From contig DFBX01000056.1 in assembly GCA_002366795.1 (NCBI GenBank), positions 1-56,595 of the forward strand: a DNA stretch of 56,595 nucleotides, in the 5' to 3' direction. This document shows positions 9,011 to 17,912 of this stretch, piece by piece. Position numbers and translations under genes: made by a program. Positions within the stretch are counted from its first letter, which is position 1; each line of letters starts with the position of its first letter. This DNA is from Rhodobacteraceae bacterium UBA3069 (GTDB taxonomy: Bacteria > Pseudomonadota > Alphaproteobacteria > Rhodobacterales > Rhodobacteraceae). Below the pieces are notes generated by a model, which saw only the letters and a list, made by a program, of their open reading frames with translations, searched no databases and was not told the DNA's origin.

Positions 9011-11551
9011 GTGCAGCAGAACGATCCCGACATCACCCTTGTCACCCCTACCGCGCCCATGTCGCCCGCCACCCACGGCGGGCGCGCCAAGTGCCTGCAA
9101 CGGCTAGTGCGGTTGGACCTGCCGGTGCCGAAAACCGTCGCGCTGTCATTCGATGCGGTCCATGCGATTGCCGCAGGTGACATGCCGGACATGAACGAAT
9201 TACTGGAACCCTTTGGCGAAGCACCGCTTTTATGTGTGCGCCCTTCGTCCGAAGACCCCGATTGGGGCGGTCCGGGGTCGATCCTGAACATCGGTATGAA
9301 CGACGCGCGGTTCGTGGACATGTGCGACCAGCGTGGCCATGCGGCGGCCACGGCGGCATACCTGCGGTTCGTGCAGCAATATGCGATCCATGTTGCGCGG
9401 CTTGACCCGGATGTGTTCGACGACGTGACGCTGGAAGGCCCCGATGGCCTGTCCGAGACGCTGCGCGCATATGAAGATGAGACGGAAGAAGAATTTCCCC
9501 AGGATCCCGCTGTTCAACTTGCCGAGGTTCTGCGCTCGATGGCGCGCGCGTGGGAGGGCACGACCGCTCGCCTGCTGCGCCAGGCCAAGGGTGCGCCCGC
9601 CGATGCGGGGTTGGGGCTGGTGGTGCAGGAAATGGCGCTTGGGCTGGGGCAGGGCGAATGCGGGTCTGGCGTGATCCAACTGGTCAGTTCCAAAACCGGC
9701 GAGCCGCAGATCACCGGGCGATACCTGAGCCAAAGCCAGGGACGTGACGCGCTACACGCCGAAGCGCAGTCGATCTATCTGGAAAAAGACCCGCGCGGGC
9801 CGTCATTGCAGGAACTGGCCCCCGAGGCCTTTGCCAATTTGATCGAACATTGCGGGCTGATGCGAAAACGCCTGCGCGAGGAGATGCACGCCGAATTCAC
9901 CATTGAAAACGGGCAGGTGCATATTCTTGATGGGGTGCGGGTGGCGCGGTCGGGCCGTGCGGCGGTGCGGATCGCCGTGAAACTGGCCGAGGATGAGATC
10001 ATCACCCGCGAAGAGGCGCTGATGCGGATCGAACCGCGTGCGTTGAACGAATTGCTGCACCGCCAGATCGATCCGACCGCCCCGCGTGACCGCTTGGCGC
10101 GCGGCGTCGCGGCGAGCCCTGGCGCGGCCTCGGGCCGGATCGTGTTTTCTGCCGCCGAGGCGCAGGCCAGTGCCGCCCGCGGCGAGGCTTGCGTGCTGGT
10201 GCGCCGCGAAACCTCGCCCGAGGATATTCGCGGGATGCACGCCGCCGCCGCCGTGTTGACAGAGCGTGGCGGCATGACCAGCCACGCCGCGGTGATCGGG
10301 CGCGGCATGGGCCTGCCCTGCGTGGTGGGCGCGAACGAGATCAAGTTCAACCTGCGCAAACAGACCATCACCGCACCTGATGGGCGTGCCTTTCGCGCGG
10401 GCGATATCATAACCATTGACGGCACCAATGGCGACGTTCTGGCTGGCGAGCCGCCGATGCTGGAGGCGGCACAGGACGATGCGTTCCAGACCTTGATGGG
10501 CTGGGCCGACGAAGTGCGCGACATCGGCGTGCGCGCCAATGCCGACACCCCCGCCGACGCGACCACGGCCCGCAATTTCAAGGCCGAAGGCATCGGGTTG
10601 TGCCGGACCGAACATATGTTCTTCGAGGCCGCCCGCCTGACCGTGATGCGCGAGATGATCTTTGCCGACAGCGCCGAGGATCGACGCGCCTCTCTTGAAC
10701 GCTTGCTGCCCATGCAGCGCACTGATTTCATTGAATTGTTCCGCATCATGCAGGGCAAACCGGTATGTATCCGCCTGTTCGATCCGCCCTTGCACGAATT
10801 CTTGCCCTCGGACCGGGCCGGGCATCGCGAACTGGCCGAGGCGCTGGACCTGCCCCTGTCGGACGTGACCCGCCGGGTCGAGGAACTGGGCGAATACAAT
10901 CCGATGCTGGGGATGCGCGGGGTCCGTCTGGGCATTACCGTGCCGGAAATCTACGACATGCAGGCTCGCGCCATTTTCGAGGCCACGATCGAGGCCAGCC
11001 GCGAGGGCGATCCGGTCGTGCCGGAGATCATGATCCCGCTGGTGTCGGCCCGCCGCGAGGTGGAATTGGTCAAAACCCGCGTTGATGCGGTGGCCGCCGC
11101 CGTGCGCAACGAGCGCAAGGTGGATTTCACCTATCGGCTGGGCGTGATGGTTGAAACGCCCCGCGCGGCCCTGCGGGCGGCGGAAATCTCGCCGCTGACC
11201 TCTTTCCTGTCTTTCGGCACCAACGATTTGACGCAGATGACCTATGGGCTTAGCCGCGATGACGCGGGGCGGTTCATGTCGACCTATGTGCAGCAGGGCG
11301 TCTTTCCCGAAGATCCGTTTCACACGCTGGACACGGATGGCGTTGGCGAGCTGCTGACGATCGGCGCCGAGCGGGGCCGTGCGGCGCGCCCCGATCTGGT
11401 GCTGTCGATCTGTGGTGAACATGGTGGCAGCCCCGAATCAATAGCTTTCTGTCGATCTGCAGGATTCGACTATGTCAGTTGCTCTCCTTTCCGGGTTCCG
11501 GTCGCCCGGCTGGCGGCGGCGCAACTGGCCGTATCAGACAAGATCGGGTAG
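9011..11551 (+). CDS. Pyruvate phosphate dikinase-like protein with altered nucleotide-binding domain
   Basis: An 846-residue PPDK/PEP-utilising enzyme homologue. It starts at GTG 9011 behind AAGGAAAGG. The central phosphohistidine domain is intact (TERGGMTSHAAVIGRG, His425), as are the C-terminal PEP/pyruvate barrel (FGTNDLTQMTYG) and the catalytic cysteine loop (SICGEHGGSPES, Cys801). The N-terminal ATP-grasp part departs from PPDK: the GGKG loop reads THGGRAK, the SVRSGAR segment reads CVRPSSEDPDWGG, and the QTR motif is replaced by LDGVRV. Family knowledge says these positions contact ATP. It could be a PPDK using another phosphoryl donor, or a regulatory or half-reaction enzyme. I give no gene symbol for that reason. 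Confidence 0.85.
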   Translation: MQQNDPDITLVTPTAPMSPATHGGRAKCLQRLVRLDLPVPKTVALSFDAVHAIAAGDMPDMNELLEPFGEAPLLCVRPSSEDPDWGGPGSILNIGMNDARFVDMCDQRGHAAATAAYLRFVQQYAIHVARLDPDVFDDVTLEGPDGLSETLRAYEDETEEEFPQDPAVQLAEVLRSMARAWEGTTARLLRQAKGAPADAGLGLVVQEMALGLGQGECGSGVIQLVSSKTGEPQITGRYLSQSQGRDALHAEAQSIYLEKDPRGPSLQELAPEAFANLIEHCGLMRKRLREEMHAEFTIENGQVHILDGVRVARSGRAAVRIAVKLAEDEIITREEALMRIEPRALNELLHRQIDPTAPRDRLARGVAASPGAASGRIVFSAAEAQASAARGEACVLVRRETSPEDIRGMHAAAAVLTERGGMTSHAAVIGRGMGLPCVVGANEIKFNLRKQTITAPDGRAFRAGDIITIDGTNGDVLAGEPPMLEAAQDDAFQTLMGWADEVRDIGVRANADTPADATTARNFKAEGIGLCRTEHMFFEAARLTVMREMIFADSAEDRRASLERLLPMQRTDFIELFRIMQGKPVCIRLFDPPLHEFLPSDRAGHRELAEALDLPLSDVTRRVEELGEYNPMLGMRGVRLGITVPEIYDMQARAIFEATIEASREGDPVVPEIMIPLVSARREVELVKTRVDAVAAAVRNERKVDFTYRLGVMVETPRAALRAAEISPLTSFLSFGTNDLTQMTYGLSRDDAGRFMSTYVQQGVFPEDPFHTLDTDGVGELLTIGAERGRAARPDLVLSICGEHGGSPESIAFCRSAGFDYVSCSPFRVPVARLAAAQLAVSDKIG

Positions 11552-11738
11552 GTTGCCCGCGCCCATCCCCAATATTTTCTGCAAATTTGGTATAAATCAC
11601 TCAATCCGGCCTTAACGGTTTCGGCGGCATCAAGCCTGCAAAACGCCCTTGGCTGGACGAAAGCAGAAGATTTGGCTATCAGCCCCGGATGCTTTCGCGC
11701 AGCCCTGCTTGGCGGCGCAGATGCAAGGAGTAGATCGA

Positions 11739-12350
11739 ATGCGTGTTATTCTAACTTTATTTATGTCACTTTTTCTGGCCGGGGCCGCTGTTGCCGAGGC
11801 CGATATGAACCAGGTTTTGAAAACCGAACAACGCGGGTTGAAGGCGATGAAGCCGACCCGGCTGAGCGGGCTGCTGCAAGAGCCGCCCTCGAAATTGAGC
11901 TACAGCTCGAAGTGGCTGTCGTCCCTGCCCAAAGCATCGGGCGGGGCGGAATGGCGCTGCCTGTCCGAGGCGCTGTATTTCGAAGCGCGCGGTGAAAGCG
12001 TGAAGGGCCAGTTCGCCGTGGCCGAGGTGATCCTGAACCGTGTGGACAGCGCCCGTTTCCCGGGCAGCGTTTGCGATGTGATCAATCAGGGAACGGGGCG
12101 CAAATACGCCTGCCAGTTCACCTATACGTGCGATGGCCACAAAGAGGTAATCGCCGAGCCGAAGGCGTTTCAGCGCGTGGCCAAGGTGGCCAAGTTGATG
12201 CTGAGCGGCGCGCCCCGCGAATTGACCGGTGGCGCAACCTACTACCACACCAATGCGGTGCGCCCGCGCTGGTCGCGCAAATTCGCGCGCACCACGACTA
12301 TCGGCGTGCATCATTTCTATCGCCACCCGTCCAAGATCGCGATGAACTGA
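11739..12350 (+). CDS. SleB-type cell wall hydrolase
   Basis: A 203-residue exported protein of the Hydrolase_2 (SleB/CwlJ) family, expected to cleave peptidoglycan. The ATG at 11739 sits behind AAGGAG and opens a signal peptide (MRVILTLFMSLFLAGAAVAE). The catalytic domain covers about residues 70-200 with the landmarks CLSEALYFEARGE (catalytic Glu region), AEVILNRVDS and GATYYHTNAVRPRW. Upstream in-frame codons to 11649 lack a ribosome site and are not used. It is monocistronic and ends in a strong terminator. The family call is firm; the bond cleaved is not shown by sequence. Confidence 0.92.
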   Translation: MRVILTLFMSLFLAGAAVAEADMNQVLKTEQRGLKAMKPTRLSGLLQEPPSKLSYSSKWLSSLPKASGGAEWRCLSEALYFEARGESVKGQFAVAEVILNRVDSARFPGSVCDVINQGTGRKYACQFTYTCDGHKEVIAEPKAFQRVAKVAKLMLSGAPRELTGGATYYHTNAVRPRWSRKFARTTTIGVHHFYRHPSKIAMN

Positions 12351-12375
12351 ACCGCGCGGGATGACGCGAATAAGG

Positions 12376-12401
12376 GGCCACCTGCCGCGGGTGGCCTTTT
12401 T
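12376..12401 (+). terminator. Intrinsic terminator after SleB-type gene
   Basis: GGCCACC/GGTGGCC stem (12376-12382 with 12390-12396) followed by five T residues, 25 bases after the stop codon. Confidence 0.85.
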
Positions 12402-12458
12402 CATTGTCGGCGCAGCGGTTAATGCGGCCGCATCACGCAGACCCAGCAGGAGACGGAC

Positions 12459-13376
12459 ATGAGCAATGAGATCAAATGGGCCTTTGCCCATCCCTCTGAG
12501 CGGTCCGAGGGCACGGCGGACGCGGCGCCGCTGGACCGGATTTCCCTGCGCGACCATGTAGTCGACGTGGAAATCGGTGCGTTTCAGGCCGAACGCGGCA
12601 CGACGCAACGCATCTGTTTCAACGTGGTGGTCGAGGTGGTTCCGCATGACGCCATGCTGGACGACGATGTCGACCGCATACTGTCTTACGACAAGGTGAC
12701 AGAGGCGATTGCCCATGAACTGGCCGCCGAACGGCTGAACCTGTTGGAAACGCTGGCCGAACGGCTGGCCGAACGTATCCTGATGGAACCGCAGGCATTG
12801 CGCGTTTTTGTGCGGATCGAAAAGCTGGACCGTGGTCCCGGTGCATTGGGCGTTGAAATCGTGCGTTCGCGCAAGGCCGCCGCCCCGGCCATGCCCGAGG
12901 ATCGCCCGCACCCGCAGGTGGTCTACCTGTCGAACGAGGCGATTGCCTCACCGCATCTGCGCCACTGGATAGATCAGCTGGAGGCAGAGCATCGCCCCAC
13001 AATCCTGTGCGTGGGCGCGCCCGACATGCCCGCGCCGCAATCGGCCCATCCCATGGCGCAGCGCCGGATCGACCTGCTGGCGATTGAACAAAACGCATGG
13101 GTGCTGGCCGGGCGCGACAAGCGCTGTGTCGTGGTGAATTCGCGGACCGAACTGGAATGGTCCATGCGCCATGACCAGATTTCAGTCTGGGCACCGTCCA
13201 AGATCGTGCTGGACGCGGTGGATGGCCCATCGGCACATCCGCGTGATGCGCTGGCGCTGGTGTTGTGGTTCGCGCGCGATATAGAGGCAGAGGATATGCT
13301 GGTGATCGGCGATACCCCGCCCGATGCGCCGGACCTGCCGCTGCGCAGTCTTGCCGCCGATGTGCGGGTGCTTTGA
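12459..13376 (+). CDS. folB: Dihydroneopterin aldolase with extra C-terminal domain
   Basis: Residues about 25-140 form a FolB domain (DRISLRDHVVDVEIGAFQAE, SYDKVTEAIAHE, RVFVRIEKLDRGP), which converts dihydroneopterin to 6-hydroxymethyl-dihydropterin. FolB enzymes usually have about 120 residues, but this protein has 305. The additional 160 residues (about 150-305) include PTILCVGAPDMP, QRRIDLLAIEQNAWVLAGRD and SVWAPSKIVLD, and I do not recognise the fold. The ATG follows CAGGAGACGGAC. folP starts about 40 bases later and glmM overlaps folP, so the three form an operon. Confidence 0.88.
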   Translation: MSNEIKWAFAHPSERSEGTADAAPLDRISLRDHVVDVEIGAFQAERGTTQRICFNVVVEVVPHDAMLDDDVDRILSYDKVTEAIAHELAAERLNLLETLAERLAERILMEPQALRVFVRIEKLDRGPGALGVEIVRSRKAAAPAMPEDRPHPQVVYLSNEAIASPHLRHWIDQLEAEHRPTILCVGAPDMPAPQSAHPMAQRRIDLLAIEQNAWVLAGRDKRCVVVNSRTELEWSMRHDQISVWAPSKIVLDAVDGPSAHPRDALALVLWFARDIEAEDMLVIGDTPPDAPDLPLRSLAADVRVL

Positions 13377-13416
13377 CGCGCTTGCCAAGCCTGCTGCAAT
13401 GCCGCATTCAAGGGCT

Positions 13417-14433
13417 ATGACGCAGTATTTCAGACCGATTGTCAGCTTTGACCCCTGCCGCCCCGACACTGCCTTGCGCTTGGGGGGGCGCGTGCTGTGG
13501 TTTACCCATGCCGAGGTTCTTGAACGGGGCCGCGCACCCGCCCGTATTCCCGTGTCGGACCTGCCTGCGGATATGACCGAACGGCTGACCGCACCGCGTG
13601 CCGATCTGGCTGGGCTGCCGATGCGCTTCCCGCAGATCATGGGGATTTTGAACGTCACGCCCGACAGTTTTTTCGACGGCGGGCGGCATGACGCGCCGCA
13701 GGCCGCGACGGCCCATGCCCGCGCCATGGTGGATGCGGGCGCGGACATCATCGACGTGGGCGGCGAATCCACCCGCCCCGGCGCGACCGAGGTGCCCGTG
13801 CATGCGGAAATCGCCCGCACCGCCCCCGTGATCGCCGCGATCCGGGCGGCACTGCCCACACTCATGTCGATCGACACGCGCAAGGCGGCGGTGGGGCAGG
13901 CGGCGATAGCGGCCGGGGCCAGCCTGATCAACGATGTGGCAGGGTTTACATTCGATCCGGCCTTGGCGGGCGTGGCCGCCAAGGCGCAGGCGCCTGTTTG
14001 CGTGATGCATGCGCAGGGCGATCCACAGACCATGCAGCAGAACCCCATCTATGACGATGTGCTGCTGGATGTGTTTGATTTTCTTGAAGAACGCGTGACT
14101 TGGCTAGAGGCGCAGGGCATTCCCCGCGCCCGCATCAGCGTCGATCCAGGCATCGGTTTCGGCAAGACGCTGGATCATAACCTGGCCTTGCTACAACGCA
14201 TCGGTTTGTTCCACGCGCTTGGCTGTCCGATCCTGCTGGGCGTGTCGCGCAAGCGGTTCATCGGCACGATCGGCAATGCGCCCGATGCGGCGCAGCGCGC
14301 CCCCGGTTCGGTTGCCGTGGCGCTGCACGCGGTCAGTCAGGGGGTGCAAATTCTGCGCGTCCATGATGTATATGAAACGCGCTCTGCCCTTGATTTATGG
14401 CAGGCCACGGTAGGAGGACATTATGAGCCGTAA
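13417..14433 (+). CDS. folP: Dihydropteroate synthase
   Basis: Joins hydroxymethyl-dihydropterin diphosphate to para-aminobenzoate. The core has the standard signatures MGILNVTPDSFFDGG, VGGESTRPGA and SVDPGIGFGK. With the ATG at 13417 the protein has 338 residues, about 60-70 more at the N-terminus than minimal DHPS (FRPIVSFDPCRPDTALRLGG and following), a common feature of alphaproteobacterial forms. An alternative ATG at 13399 would add six residues; neither has a clear ribosome site, so translational coupling to folB is likely. The last 11 bases overlap glmM. Confidence 0.95.
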   Translation: MTQYFRPIVSFDPCRPDTALRLGGRVLWFTHAEVLERGRAPARIPVSDLPADMTERLTAPRADLAGLPMRFPQIMGILNVTPDSFFDGGRHDAPQAATAHARAMVDAGADIIDVGGESTRPGATEVPVHAEIARTAPVIAAIRAALPTLMSIDTRKAAVGQAAIAAGASLINDVAGFTFDPALAGVAAKAQAPVCVMHAQGDPQTMQQNPIYDDVLLDVFDFLEERVTWLEAQGIPRARISVDPGIGFGKTLDHNLALLQRIGLFHALGCPILLGVSRKRFIGTIGNAPDAAQRAPGSVAVALHAVSQGVQILRVHDVYETRSALDLWQATVGGHYEP

Positions 14434-15766
14434 GTTATTTGGAACCGACGGGGTGCGCGGCACTGCCAATATCCATCCGATGACAGCCGAGATGGCGCTG
14501 CGCATCGGGGCCGCCGTGGGGCGCTATTTCCGCCGCGATCACAGCCCTGTTCACCGCGTGGTGATCGGCAAGGACACACGGCTTTCGGGCTATATGTTTG
14601 AAAACGCATTAACTGCGGGGCTGACCAGTACTGGCATGAACGTGCTGCTGTTGGGGCCGGTGCCGACCCCTGCAGTGGGGCTGTTGACCACGTCCATGCG
14701 GGCGGATCTGGGGGTTATGATCTCGGCCAGTCACAACCCTGCCAATGACAATGGCATCAAGTTTTTCGGCCCCGACGGGTTCAAGCTGTCGGACGAGGCC
14801 GAGATGGAGATCGAGCGCCTGATCGAAGAGGGGGTAGAGCCTGCGCAGCCCCAGAATATCGGCCGGGCCAAGCGGATCGACGATGGCCGTTTCCGCTATA
14901 TGGAGCGGGTGAAATCCACCTTCAGCCCCGGCAAGCGGCTGGACGGGATCAAGGTGGTGATCGACTGCGCCAACGGGGCCGCCTACCGTGCCGCGCCCGA
15001 GGTGCTGTGGGAACTTGGCGCCGATGTGATCCCCGTGGGCGTGTCCCCGGACGGGCGCAATATCAACAAGGATTGCGGATCAACCAAACCGCAGACAGCG
15101 GCGGAAACCGTGGTCGCGCATGGGGCTGATCTGGGCATCTGCCTGGATGGCGATGCCGACCGCGTCATCATCATCGACGAAAAGGGCCAGGTGGCCGACG
15201 GCGATCAGATCATGGCGCTGATGGCATCCCGTTGGGCCGACGCAGGCCGCTTGGCGGGCGGTGCCTTGGTGGCCACGGTCATGTCCAACCTGGGTCTTGA
15301 AAGGTTCATGGAATCCAAGGGTTTGCGTCTGGAGCGCACTGGCGTGGGCGACCGTTACGTGGTGGAACGGATGCGGCAGGGCGGTTTCAACCTTGGTGGC
15401 GAGCAGTCCGGCCATATCGTGATGACCGATTACGCCACCACTGGCGACGGGCTGCTGGCGGGGCTGCAATTCCTGTCGGCCATGGTTGAAACGGGGTTGA
15501 AGGCCAGCCAGTTGACACGGCAGTTTGAAACCGTGCCGCAAAAGCTGCAGAACGTGCGCTATCAGGCCGGGCAGGCCCCGCTTGAGGTGGACAGCGTCAA
15601 GGCCGCCATCGCCGCGACCGAGGCCGAACTGGTTGGGTCCGGCCGCCTGCTGATCCGCAAGTCGGGGACCGAGCCGCTGATCCGCGTCATGGCTGAATGC
15701 GAGGATGAAGACCGGTTGAACACCGCCGTCGCCCGCGTGGTCGAGGCGGTCGAAGCCGCGCTTTAG
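14423..15766 (+). CDS. glmM: Phosphoglucosamine mutase
   Basis: Interconverts glucosamine-6-phosphate and glucosamine-1-phosphate for UDP-GlcNAc and peptidoglycan synthesis. The 447-residue protein carries the active phosphoserine loop ISASHNPANDNGIKFF, the metal loop CLDGDADRVI, the sugar loop GGEQSGHI and the phosphate loop RKSGTEPLIRVM. The start is preceded by GTAGGAGGACATT. It overlaps the end of folP by 11 bases, the usual folP-glmM coupling, and ends at a bidirectional terminator. Confidence 0.98.
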   Translation: MSRKLFGTDGVRGTANIHPMTAEMALRIGAAVGRYFRRDHSPVHRVVIGKDTRLSGYMFENALTAGLTSTGMNVLLLGPVPTPAVGLLTTSMRADLGVMISASHNPANDNGIKFFGPDGFKLSDEAEMEIERLIEEGVEPAQPQNIGRAKRIDDGRFRYMERVKSTFSPGKRLDGIKVVIDCANGAAYRAAPEVLWELGADVIPVGVSPDGRNINKDCGSTKPQTAAETVVAHGADLGICLDGDADRVIIIDEKGQVADGDQIMALMASRWADAGRLAGGALVATVMSNLGLERFMESKGLRLERTGVGDRYVVERMRQGGFNLGGEQSGHIVMTDYATTGDGLLAGLQFLSAMVETGLKASQLTRQFETVPQKLQNVRYQAGQAPLEVDSVKAAIAATEAELVGSGRLLIRKSGTEPLIRVMAECEDEDRLNTAVARVVEAVEAAL

Positions 15767-15790
15767 ACCGCCGCCGGCAAGCGGCATGAA

Positions 15791-15818
15791 AAAAGGGCGC
15801 CCCGCAAGGCGCCCTTTT
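15791..15818. terminator. Bidirectional terminator between glmM and ilvC
   Basis: Perfect 11-bp inverted repeat AAAAGGGCGCC/GGCGCCCTTTT (15791-15801 with 15808-15818), between two convergent genes. Confidence 0.9.
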
Positions 15819-15848
15819 CCGTTTCGAAGCACAAAGCCTTGACCAGGC

Positions 15849-16871
15849 TTAGTTCTTTTCTTTGTCGACCATTTTGCCTGCGGAAATCCACGGCATCATG
15901 CCGCGCAGTTTCTCGCCGGTGGCTTCGATGGAATGTTCGTCGTTGATGCGGCGGGTGGCCTTGAACGAGGGCTGACCCACGGCATTTTCCAGCATGAAGT
16001 CGCGCACGAACTTGCCGGTCTGGATGTCGGTCAGGACTTCTTTCATGGCTTTCTTGGTCTGCTCGTAGGGCAGGATGCGCGGGCCGGAAACATACTCGCC
16101 ATACTCGGCAGTGTTCGAGATCGAGTAGTTCATGTTGGCGATGCCGCCTTCGTAGATCAGGTCCACGATCAGTTTCACTTCGTGCAGGCATTCGAAATAG
16201 GCCATTTCCGGTGCGTAGCCGGCTTCGACCAGGGTTTCAAAGCCCATGCGGATCAGTTCGACCAGACCGCCACACAGAACGGCTTGTTCGCCGAACAAGT
16301 CGGTTTCGCATTCTTCGCGGAAGTTGGTTTCGATGATGCCCGAACGGCCGCCACCGATGGCGGAGCAATAGGACAGGCCGATTTCCAGCGCCTTGCCGGA
16401 TGCGTCATTGTCCACGGCTACCAGGCAGGGAACGCCGCCGCCCTTGGTGTATTCGCCGCGCACGGTGTGGCCGGGGCCTTTGGGAGCCATCATGATGACG
16501 TCCACGCCGGGCTTCGGCTCGATCAGGCCGAAATGCACGTTCAGACCGTGGGCGAATGCAATGGCTGCGCCCTCTTTCAGGTTGTCGTGGACGTATTTCT
16601 TGTAGGTTTCGGCCTGAAGTTCATCGGGCATAGTGAACATGATCAGGTCGCACCACGCGGCGGCTTCGGCGATGCCCATGACTTGCAGGCCTTCGCCTTC
16701 GGCTTTCTTGGCCGAGGGGGAGCCTTCGCGCAGTGCGACGACAAGGTTTTTCGCGCCGGAATCGCGCAGGTTCAGCGCGTGGGCGTGGCCTTGGGAACCG
16801 TAGCCCAGGATGGCCACTTTCTTGTCCTTGATCAGGTTGATGTCGCAATCGCGGTCGTAATAAACGCGCAT
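15849..16871 (-). CDS. ilvC: Ketol-acid reductoisomerase (class I)
   Basis: Catalyses the NADPH-dependent isomeroreduction of acetolactate or acetohydroxybutyrate in valine/isoleucine synthesis. The 340-residue length is that of class I KARI. The Rossmann loop reads GYGSQGHAHALNLRDSG; the metal-binding and knotted domains follow (FREECETDLFGEQAVLCGG, EMAYFECLHEVKLI). The start at 16871 (MRVYYDRDCD) matches the family, and the in-frame codons further upstream lie in the promoter region. The gene is divergent from a tandem pair of Lrp/AsnC regulators, and the gap contains a 7-bp-arm palindrome that could be their operator. Confidence 0.97.
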   Translation of the reverse strand: MRVYYDRDCDINLIKDKKVAILGYGSQGHAHALNLRDSGAKNLVVALREGSPSAKKAEGEGLQVMGIAEAAAWCDLIMFTMPDELQAETYKKYVHDNLKEGAAIAFAHGLNVHFGLIEPKPGVDVIMMAPKGPGHTVRGEYTKGGGVPCLVAVDNDASGKALEIGLSYCSAIGGGRSGIIETNFREECETDLFGEQAVLCGGLVELIRMGFETLVEAGYAPEMAYFECLHEVKLIVDLIYEGGIANMNYSISNTAEYGEYVSGPRILPYEQTKKAMKEVLTDIQTGKFVRDFMLENAVGQPSFKATRRINDEHSIEATGEKLRGMMPWISAGKMVDKEKN

Positions 16872-16928
16872 ATTCTTGTCCTTCCGGGTGATGTTGATGG
16901 GGGTAGAATAGCGATTTTCGAAGAATAG

Positions 16929-16951
16929 GCGTTTCGTTTTGCGTGAAACGC
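16929..16951. promoter_or_regulatory. Palindrome in ilvC/Lrp divergent promoter region
   Basis: GCGTTTC and GAAACGC (16929-16935, 16945-16951) form a perfect inverted repeat with a 9-base spacer. It lies 58 bases upstream of the ilvC ATG and 52 bases upstream of the lrp-type start at 17003. Its position fits an operator for the adjacent regulators, but no binding is shown. Confidence 0.45.
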
Positions 16952-17002
16952 GGATAATCTTGCGGTCTAATATTTGCAAAAATGCTAAAAATGGTGAATT
17001 TT

Positions 17003-17458
17003 ATGCTTGATGATCTGGATCGGCGCATTCTGCGGCAGCTTCAGGCCGATCCTGCGCAGCCTTTGTCGAATCTGGTGGACCGGGCCGGCACCACGGTTCC
17101 GGTCTGTTCGCGCCGTCTGGCCGCGCTTGAGCGTGCCGGCATCCTGCAAGGACAAGAGGCGGTGATCGACTGGCGCGCATTGGGATACGAGGTCGAGGTT
17201 AGCTTGCGCGTTACGTTGGACAAGACCGAACCGCGCGCCTTTGACGACATGATGGCAGCGGCCCGCGAGGTGCCCGAGGTGATCGAGATCCAGACATTTC
17301 TTGGCCGGGTTGACCTGCGCCTGTCGGTGATTGCGCGGGACATGGCGCATTACCAGCAGATATATCGTTCGCGCATCCTGACCCTGCCGCATATCGCGGA
17401 TATCGAGGCGCTGATGCATGTGGCCCGCATCAAGGAAGATCAGGTGCTGCCCGTATGA
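17003..17458 (+). CDS. Lrp/AsnC family transcriptional regulator
   Basis: A 151-residue regulator with an N-terminal winged HTH (about residues 1-50, LDDLDRRILRQLQADP... SRRLAALERAGIL) and a C-terminal RAM/AsnC ligand domain (65-145, ending near ILTLPHIADIEALM). The most family-like start is the ATG at 17003; ATG codons at 16982 and 16991 would add 7 or 4 residues. It overlaps the following Lrp-type gene by ATGA. The divergent neighbour ilvC makes a branched-chain amino acid role likely, which is inference from position. Confidence 0.92.
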   Translation: MLDDLDRRILRQLQADPAQPLSNLVDRAGTTVPVCSRRLAALERAGILQGQEAVIDWRALGYEVEVSLRVTLDKTEPRAFDDMMAAAREVPEVIEIQTFLGRVDLRLSVIARDMAHYQQIYRSRILTLPHIADIEALMHVARIKEDQVLPV

Positions 17459-17910
17459 CCGAGTTGGACGAGATTGACCGCGCCCTTCTGCGCGCCTTGG
17501 CCCGCGATGCGCGGCAGGGGGCAGGGGCGCTTGGCCGCAGCGTGGGCCTGTCGCAGCCCGCGGCATGGCGGCGCATCAAGCGCCTGCAAGAGGCGGGTAT
17601 CATCAAGGGCCGCCGCCTGCTGCTGGACCGTGAAAAGCTGGGGTTCGGCGTCACTGTCTTTCTTGGCGTGAAACTGGCCACCAAGGGCCGTGTCAGCCTT
17701 GACGATTTCGAGCGCGCGGTCAGCGCCATCCCCGAGGTGCAGACGGTCGAGCATGTGCTTGGCTTGTATGATTACCGCCTGCGTGTCGTGGCCCGCGACA
17801 TTCCTGATTTCGAAAGGGTGCTGCGCCGCCGGATCATGACCCTGCCCGGTGTGGGGGATGTCGAGGCAAACGTGCTGCTCAGCGAGGAGCGTCGCCCCGG
17901 TCCGCTTTAG
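17455..17910 (+). CDS. Second Lrp/AsnC family transcriptional regulator
   Basis: A 151-residue paralogue of the preceding protein, with HTH (LDEIDRALLRALARDARQG... PAAWRRIKRLQEAGIIKG) and RAM domain (HVLGLYDYRLRVVARDI). It starts inside the stop codon of the first regulator (ATGA overlap), so the two are translationally coupled and may form a hetero-oligomer. The two proteins are clearly related, but their ligand loops differ. It ends two bases before the stop codon of the convergent Hint-domain gene. Confidence 0.92.
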   Translation: MTELDEIDRALLRALARDARQGAGALGRSVGLSQPAAWRRIKRLQEAGIIKGRRLLLDREKLGFGVTVFLGVKLATKGRVSLDDFERAVSAIPEVQTVEHVLGLYDYRLRVVARDIPDFERVLRRRIMTLPGVGDVEANVLLSEERRPGPL

Positions 17911-17912
17911 TG

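Noticed and set aside
9803..11422. Antisense open frame of over 500 codons across the PPDK-like gene.
   Set aside because: Shadow composition and no ribosome site; the plus-strand frame has catalytic motifs.
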